A stretch of 16,871 nucleotides of DNA, from NCBI GenBank assembly GCA_002310115.1, contig DBYI01000022.1, positions 282-17,152 on the forward strand, given 5' to 3'. Positions within the stretch are counted from its first letter, which is position 1. Each line of letters opens with the position of its first letter. Shown here piece after piece: positions 13,889 through 16,871 of this stretch. This DNA is from Ruminococcus flavefaciens (lineage in GTDB: Bacteria > Bacillota > Clostridia > Oscillospirales > Ruminococcaceae). The translations under genes and the position numbers were made by a program. The notes beneath the pieces are model-generated. The model was not told the origin of the DNA and ran no database searches. It worked only from the letters and a program-made list of their open reading frames with translations.

Positions 13889-14848
13889 ATGAAATGCAGT
13901 GTTGTAATTCCCTATGCCTTTTCTACTGAAAGCGCAGTAAGGCTTTTTCATTCACTGGAAAACCAGGACTTCAGCAAGAGCGATTACGAGCTTATCTTCG
14001 TTAATTATGGCAACCAGGATAGCTTTGAGGAGTATGTCGATAAACACTCCCATCATCTTAGAGTACGCTGCATATCGTTCTATGGCAAAAGCGTAGGCGA
14101 GGCAAAGAACCTCGGCATTAGAAAGGCTTCAGGAGAACTTGTTATATTCCTAAATGGCGATGAGATTGCCACAAGAACTTTTATCTCAGGTCATTACAAC
14201 ACTTATAAGAAAGTTGGCAGACCTGTGATGCAGTTTGGCCTCACAAAACAGGTTTTCGAAGAAAATACCAAGAACTCAGACGATAATTCAGAGATTATCA
14301 GAAATGGTATCCGATACTGGCTCACAGAGCCAGAAAAATATGGCCTTGATAAAAGCAAGAGCTATTACTACATAAAGGATATCCGAATAAAAATGATGGA
14401 ACCTTACCGCTATGAATTTGATAAGGTACATTATAAAATGATATTCACTCAGACCTCAAACCTATCTATACCAATGGAATGTATCAGACGCTTCGGTGGA
14501 CTTGACGAAGACTTCTGCGGACAGGACGTAGAGGACTGGGAGTTCGGCTACAGAATGATGAAAAACGGTGTCGAACTCATGTATAATCCTCAAGTTTCGG
14601 TGCTTAAGCTATACGAAAAAGAAAAATTTGACAACAAACGCTACAGCGAGTGGAAATCAAACCTCGATATCATGCTCAGAAAATACAATGATAAGTTTCT
14701 TGATGAGCTTATAGAATTCAAAAGCTTTTTTGATCCAGTTCGCAGAGAACGTCTCAGAAAAGCGGAACCCAGTAAGAATATCTGGCTAGAAATATACAAA
14801 CACATTGAACTATCCGCAGGAAAGAATTCCTTTGCGGAAGCTAACTAA
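13889..14848 (+). CDS. Family 2 glycosyltransferase
   Basis: A 319-residue protein with a GT-A fold. The N-terminal nucleotide-sugar half shows CSVVIPYAF, ELIFVNYGNQ and GEAKNLGIRKASGELVIFLNGDE (about residues 70-92), where NGDE occupies the place of the usual DxD metal motif. The acceptor half has FTQTSNLSIPMECIRRFGGLDEDFCGQD followed by EDWEFGYRMMKNG (about 190-232), the ED-containing motif of galactosyltransferase-like GT2 enzymes. There is no signal peptide or membrane helix, so it acts in the cytoplasm. The donor and acceptor are unknown. The ATG has AAGGA 7 nt upstream. A 25-codon ORF (13815-13892) ends in an ATGA overlap with this start. The gene is alone, diverges from the agr regulator operon, and carries LytTR-like repeats at its promoter. 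Confidence 0.82.
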   Translation: MKCSVVIPYAFSTESAVRLFHSLENQDFSKSDYELIFVNYGNQDSFEEYVDKHSHHLRVRCISFYGKSVGEAKNLGIRKASGELVIFLNGDEIATRTFISGHYNTYKKVGRPVMQFGLTKQVFEENTKNSDDNSEIIRNGIRYWLTEPEKYGLDKSKSYYYIKDIRIKMMEPYRYEFDKVHYKMIFTQTSNLSIPMECIRRFGGLDEDFCGQDVEDWEFGYRMMKNGVELMYNPQVSVLKLYEKEKFDNKRYSEWKSNLDIMLRKYNDKFLDELIEFKSFFDPVRRERLRKAEPSKNIWLEIYKHIELSAGKNSFAEAN

Positions 14849-14912
14849 CGCTTTCCCCCCAATACAACCTCCTGTCCCTTCCCTGTGTTCATGGGGTTAG
14901 TATTCTTCATTA

Positions 14913-14948
14913 GTAAAAGTCTGGGGGAGTAATCTCTCAGACTTTTAC
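14913..14948. repeat. Inverted repeat after the glycosyltransferase
   Basis: GTAAAAGTCTG (14913-14923) and CAGACTTTTAC (14938-14948) form an 11-bp perfect stem with extra pairing inside. No T-run follows on the plus strand, so it may stabilise the 3' end rather than terminate. Confidence 0.6.
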
Positions 14949-14964
14949 CTCTCTAACAAACGCT

Positions 14965-15004
14965 CCGTAATAAGGCTAACAACAGCCGATACGGGGCTTT
15001 TTTA
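14965..15004 (+). terminator. Terminator of the glycosyltransferase transcript
   Basis: CCGTA/TACGG outer arms (14965-14969, 14990-14994) and GGCT/AGCC inner arms (14974-14977, 14984-14987) are followed by GGCTTTTTTATT. Confidence 0.65.
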
Positions 15005-15091
15005 TTGCTATTTTTATATACATCTATATCGACATCAATGCAGGAAATGGTATTTCCACGTCATCCAATTAGCAATTTCGCAAAAACAGAC

Positions 15092-15120
15092 TTGCTATTT
15101 TTACACATTATTGATAAAAT
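15092..15120 (+). promoter_or_regulatory. Promoter of the truncated secreted-protein gene
   Basis: TTGCTA (15092-15097), a 17-bp spacer, then TAAAAT (15115-15120), about 58 bp before the ATG at 15178. Confidence 0.6.
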
Positions 15121-15177
15121 GGTATTGTCATCCATAGTCTGAGCAAATGAAATGAAGGTAAGAGGAGGAATTGGGCT

Positions 15178-15294
15178 ATGAACAAAAAAATAAAACGTAT
15201 CTTGTCTGCATTTACAGCCTGCACGATCATGTCATCAATGTTTACGGCTGTCCCTGTTCAGGCTGTGGAAGATAATGATACTCTAACACAGTGA
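15178..15294 (+). pseudogene. Signal-peptide stub of a secreted protein, cut off by an IS remnant
   Basis: The ATG at 15178 follows AGGAGG at 9 nt. The 38 codons encode a complete Sec signal peptide (MNKKIKRILSAFTACTIMSS then MFTAVPVQA) and the first residues of a mature acidic protein. The frame stops at TGA 15292-15294, exactly where the IS605-type right end begins. The promoter and ribosome site are intact, so this was a functional exported-protein gene (possibly cellulosomal, given the neighbourhood). I cannot find its continuation beyond the element, so the rest was probably deleted. Confidence 0.75.
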
Positions 15295-15526
15295 CATACT
15301 CCCACCACCTACGCTTCGCTTAGAGGTGGGGACTTCTCGTTCAAGTACAGCAACCTGTACATTATCCACGAGCTAACCCCCGTGTGTGCCACGGTTCTTA
15401 TTATTTGATTTTTTGCTAACGCTGTTCGCATCCCCTCATTTCGTATGTTTACAGCGGCATTTATATCTATGTTGTGATATGTCTGGCAGCAGGGGCAAAC
15501 CCACTCCTGTTGCAACAAATATTTAC
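15293..15526 (-). ncRNA. Putative omega-RNA-like transcript from the IS remnant
   Basis: In IS605-family elements the RNA guide of TnpB is made from the tnpB 3' end plus right end, and the guide comes from the flanking DNA. Here a promoter sits directly upstream of those parts and the right-end hairpin (15301-15330) is kept. A transcript would read into 15271-15290 as guide. Expression is inferred, not seen. Confidence 0.35.
15309..15518 (-). pseudogene. tnpB: tnpB C-terminal fragment (RNA-guided nuclease remnant)
   Basis: About 69 codons remain. The fragment shows EWVCPCC, one half of the TnpB zinc ribbon, then HNIDINAAVNIRNEG, the conserved RuvC-III segment with its Asp. The first CxxC pair, RuvC-I and II and the N-terminal domains are absent. 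An in-frame TAA lies at 15528-15530. The fragment begins right after CAACAGGAGTGG, which looks like the original tnpB ribosome site, so a deletion seems to have joined the ribosome-site region to the 3' end. It cannot encode an active nuclease. Confidence 0.85.
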
Positions 15527-15532
15527 ATTAAG

Positions 15533-15561
15533 ATTGTATCATTACAGTTTCGAAATGTCAA
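15533..15561 (-). promoter_or_regulatory. Promoter inside the IS605 remnant
   Basis: On the minus strand, TTGACA (15556-15561), a 17-bp spacer and TACAAT (15533-15538). It is well formed and points at the tnpB remnant and right end. Confidence 0.72.
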
Positions 15562-15664
15562 GCAATTCTTAGCCCTTTCGGGCTGACGTCAATTCATCCC
15601 CGACCTATAGAGTTCGAAGTCTTCTTGCCGAATGAGGATAGATCGAAATGACATAGCGCTCAAA

Positions 15665-15694
15665 CGCCCCTTTAAGCCTAAGCTTAAAGGGGCG
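15665..15694 (-). terminator. Hairpin, probable terminator of the 15782 gene
   Basis: A perfect 13-bp stem (CGCCCCTTTAAGC at 15665-15677 and its complement at 15682-15694) closes a 4-nt loop. On the minus strand it is followed by TTTGAG, a weak T-tract. The bases between it and the gene (15695-15781) hold nothing else I can identify. Confidence 0.5.
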
Positions 15695-15781
15695 ATGTAT
15701 TACTTCATGGTTATAAGGGAAAGTACGTAAAGTGTTATTATGTGATGAAGCATAACGTTTTACGGTATGAAATAGGGGAGT

Positions 15782-16321
15782 TTATTCAAAAACTACACCC
15801 CAGCCTGCACTAACCTTTCGGTAAAGGCGCATTTTTTCCTTTTTCTTCTGCAACTTGAGCATATATACAACTCCGAAAAGTACAAGAAGCGTAAGGACAG
15901 CACCAATTACGATTCCGATAATGAGGTTATCCTTAAACATAAGCAGCGCCAATGCTACCCATATGATAATTGCAGCTACAAGAATAATAGGAAGGCAGAA
16001 TGAAGTAAAGTTCCTATTCTTAACCTTTATGTAGTGCTGTATATCTCTTATACTGAAGCATTCATAATTTCGAGCGATGAAGTTGTCAGGCTGACACCAC
16101 TTACAGAACGCAGAAAGATTTTCAAACTTTGCTGTATAATCCTGATAATCGTGGAACTTTTCATTATATCTAGTAACTCGGTAATAAACTATTACAGCCT
16201 GTCCCTGCTGTTCGGCATCCATTACATGGATTATTGTGCCGACCTCAGCCTGACCGCGCATTGCCTTTGTTACAAGAAACTTTCGGTCAACCGCTTCATC
16301 AATATTGAGCAAATAATTCAT
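15782..16321 (-). CDS. Small membrane protein of unknown function
   Basis: A 179-residue protein that I do not recognise. Residues 1-105 form a soluble, mixed domain with several aromatic residues and one Cys-x-x-Cys (FCKWCQPDNF). Two hydrophobic helices follow at about 108-130 (SFCLPIILVAAIIIWVALAL) and 135-158 (LIIGIVIGAVLTLLVLFGVV), with a Lys-rich segment after the second helix. The topology is probably both ends inside. The ATG at 16319-16321 has AAGGAAAGG upstream. An in-frame ATG at 16357 would place that ribosome site inside the coding region, so I reject it. A promoter lies at 16440-16468. Confidence 0.75.
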   Translation of the reverse strand: MNYLLNIDEAVDRKFLVTKAMRGQAEVGTIIHVMDAEQQGQAVIVYYRVTRYNEKFHDYQDYTAKFENLSAFCKWCQPDNFIARNYECFSIRDIQHYIKVKNRNFTSFCLPIILVAAIIIWVALALLMFKDNLIIGIVIGAVLTLLVLFGVVYMLKLQKKKEKMRLYRKVSAGWGVVFE

Positions 16322-16439
16322 AGCTATCCCTTTCCTTAACGCAAAATATATTCTCATGCACCTTACAAGTGCAGGGTATGTTCAAAGTAATGGCTTTTCA
16401 AATTAATGGTTTAAAGTACTGTCGCAGTGATACAAAGTA

Positions 16440-16468
16440 ATTATAACACATAAATACAGAAAATGCAA
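16440..16468 (-). promoter_or_regulatory. Promoter of the small membrane protein gene
   Basis: On the minus strand, TTGCAT (16463-16468), a 17-bp spacer and TATAAT (16440-16445). This predicts a leader of about 110 nt. Confidence 0.7.
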
Positions 16469-16541
16469 TACCCAAAACTTTGGTAATAATTGCCAAGCAT
16501 TAAGATCATTTGTCATTAAAATGACTAAAACAAATCAAATC

Positions 16542-16871
16542 TTATTTCTTTAAGTTGAGATTTGCCTTTGCGATCTTCTTTCTATCCTTTGCCTGCTTGA
16601 GCATATCTTCTTTAGACATACCTGCGTCAGCGGATGAATCTGCACCTGTTGACATATCATCATCGTCTGTGTCAAGGAAACTGTTGAGTCTCTTTTTGAA
16701 CGCACTTTCTCCACCAGGTTTGGAGGTGAGAGTAACGCTTACGCTCTGAGACTGCTGATACACACTATTTCTGATAGGTGCTGCACCACCATGAACTGAA
16801 TGACCTGTATATCCCTGTCTGTAAGGAGCAGCATTCATGCCTTGTGGGAAACCGCCCTGCTGTGGGTAGCC
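16542..16871 (-). CDS. C-terminal end of a Gly/Gln-rich protein of unknown function (partial)
   Basis: The frame is open from the window edge to the TAA at 16542-16544, giving the last 109 residues. It starts GYPQQGGFPQG, a Gly/Pro/Gln/aromatic low-complexity stretch, then a Ser/Val-rich segment (SQSVSVTLTSKPGG), an acidic cluster (FLDTDDDDMS), and a Lys-rich helical tail (KEDMLKQAKDRKKIAKAN). An in-frame ATG at 16838 is unlikely to be the true start because the upstream codons continue the same composition. No membrane segment or catalytic motif is visible in this part. The function cannot be inferred. Confidence 0.7.
   Translation of the reverse strand, partial: GYPQQGGFPQGMNAAPYRQGYTGHSVHGGAAPIRNSVYQQSQSVSVTLTSKPGGESAFKKRLNSFLDTDDDDMSTGADSSADAGMSKEDMLKQAKDRKKIAKANLNLKK

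Larger units (their letters stand above)
15292..15606 (-). mobile_element. Internally deleted IS200/IS605-family element
   Basis: The minus strand reads, in order: a left-end-like region with an AGCCC/GGGCT hairpin (15571-15584), a consensus promoter (15533-15561), CAACAGGAG, the last about 60 codons of tnpB, and a terminal hairpin (15301-15330) followed by GGGAGTATGTCA at the right end. The central tnpB and any tnpA are missing. The right boundary, near 15292, is set by the interrupted gene. The left boundary is uncertain and could extend to about 15660. Confidence 0.7.

Noticed and set aside
15051..15082. ATTTCCACG and AATTTCGCA upstream of the truncated secreted gene as further LytTR sites
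   Set aside because: Each needs an insertion to match CAYTTYRCGY and the spacing is 23 bp rather than 20-21.
16500..16530. Palindrome GTCATT/AATGAC between the last two genes
   Set aside because: It is short, not followed by a T-run, and not repeated. It could be a terminator remnant, but nothing supports a function.

Overview
The window looks like chromosome from a fibre-degrading Ruminococcus (family Oscillospiraceae). The evidence is two genes ending in type I dockerins, one of them a modular GH11 xylanase plus CE3-type esterase with Thr-rich and Gly-rich linkers, and moderate GC with AT-rich intergenic regions. Genus is inferred from dockerin and linker style; species cannot be assigned.

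Layout. 1-315 is the 3' end of a dockerin-bearing protein, followed by a terminator. 650-3264 (minus) is a probable two-gene unit: an FAD-dependent fumarate-reductase-like oxidoreductase, then a CorA-type metal transporter. Divergent from it, 3418-4796 (plus) encodes a flavodoxin and an HSL-type alpha/beta hydrolase. 4867-7734 (minus) is a large secreted protein with nine Ig-like repeats. 8010-10268 (minus) is the secreted GH11-linker-CE3-polyThr-dockerin enzyme. 10555-13543 (minus) is an agr-type quorum-sensing locus: AgrD-like pro-peptide (50 aa), AgrB-like protease, AgrC-like sensor kinase and AgrA-like LytTR regulator. Divergent from the regulator, 13889-14848 (plus) is a family 2 glycosyltransferase. 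15178-15294 is the signal-peptide stub of a secreted protein, cut off by an internally deleted IS605-type element (about 15292-15606). The window ends with a small membrane protein (15782-16321, minus) and the 3' end of a Gly/Gln-rich protein of unknown function (16542-16871, minus).

The most interesting system is the agr-type locus. Two direct repeats with core CAYTTYRCGY lie just upstream of the agrBD promoter (period 21 bp). Two more lie just upstream of the divergent glycosyltransferase promoter (period 20 bp). The distal copy starts 38 bp from the start of the -35 in both cases. This is the layout expected of a LytTR/AgrA operator, so I infer that one regulator autoinduces the peptide genes and switches on the glycosyltransferase. 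A looser triple 21-bp repeat precedes the Ig-repeat gene.

Three other points stand out. The IS605 remnant keeps a consensus promoter placed directly before the tnpB 3' end and right-end hairpin, so it could express an omega-RNA without a nuclease. Both large secreted-protein genes carry an identical 12-bp orphan Shine-Dalgarno sequence in their leaders. The agrB leader contains a run of three hairpins.
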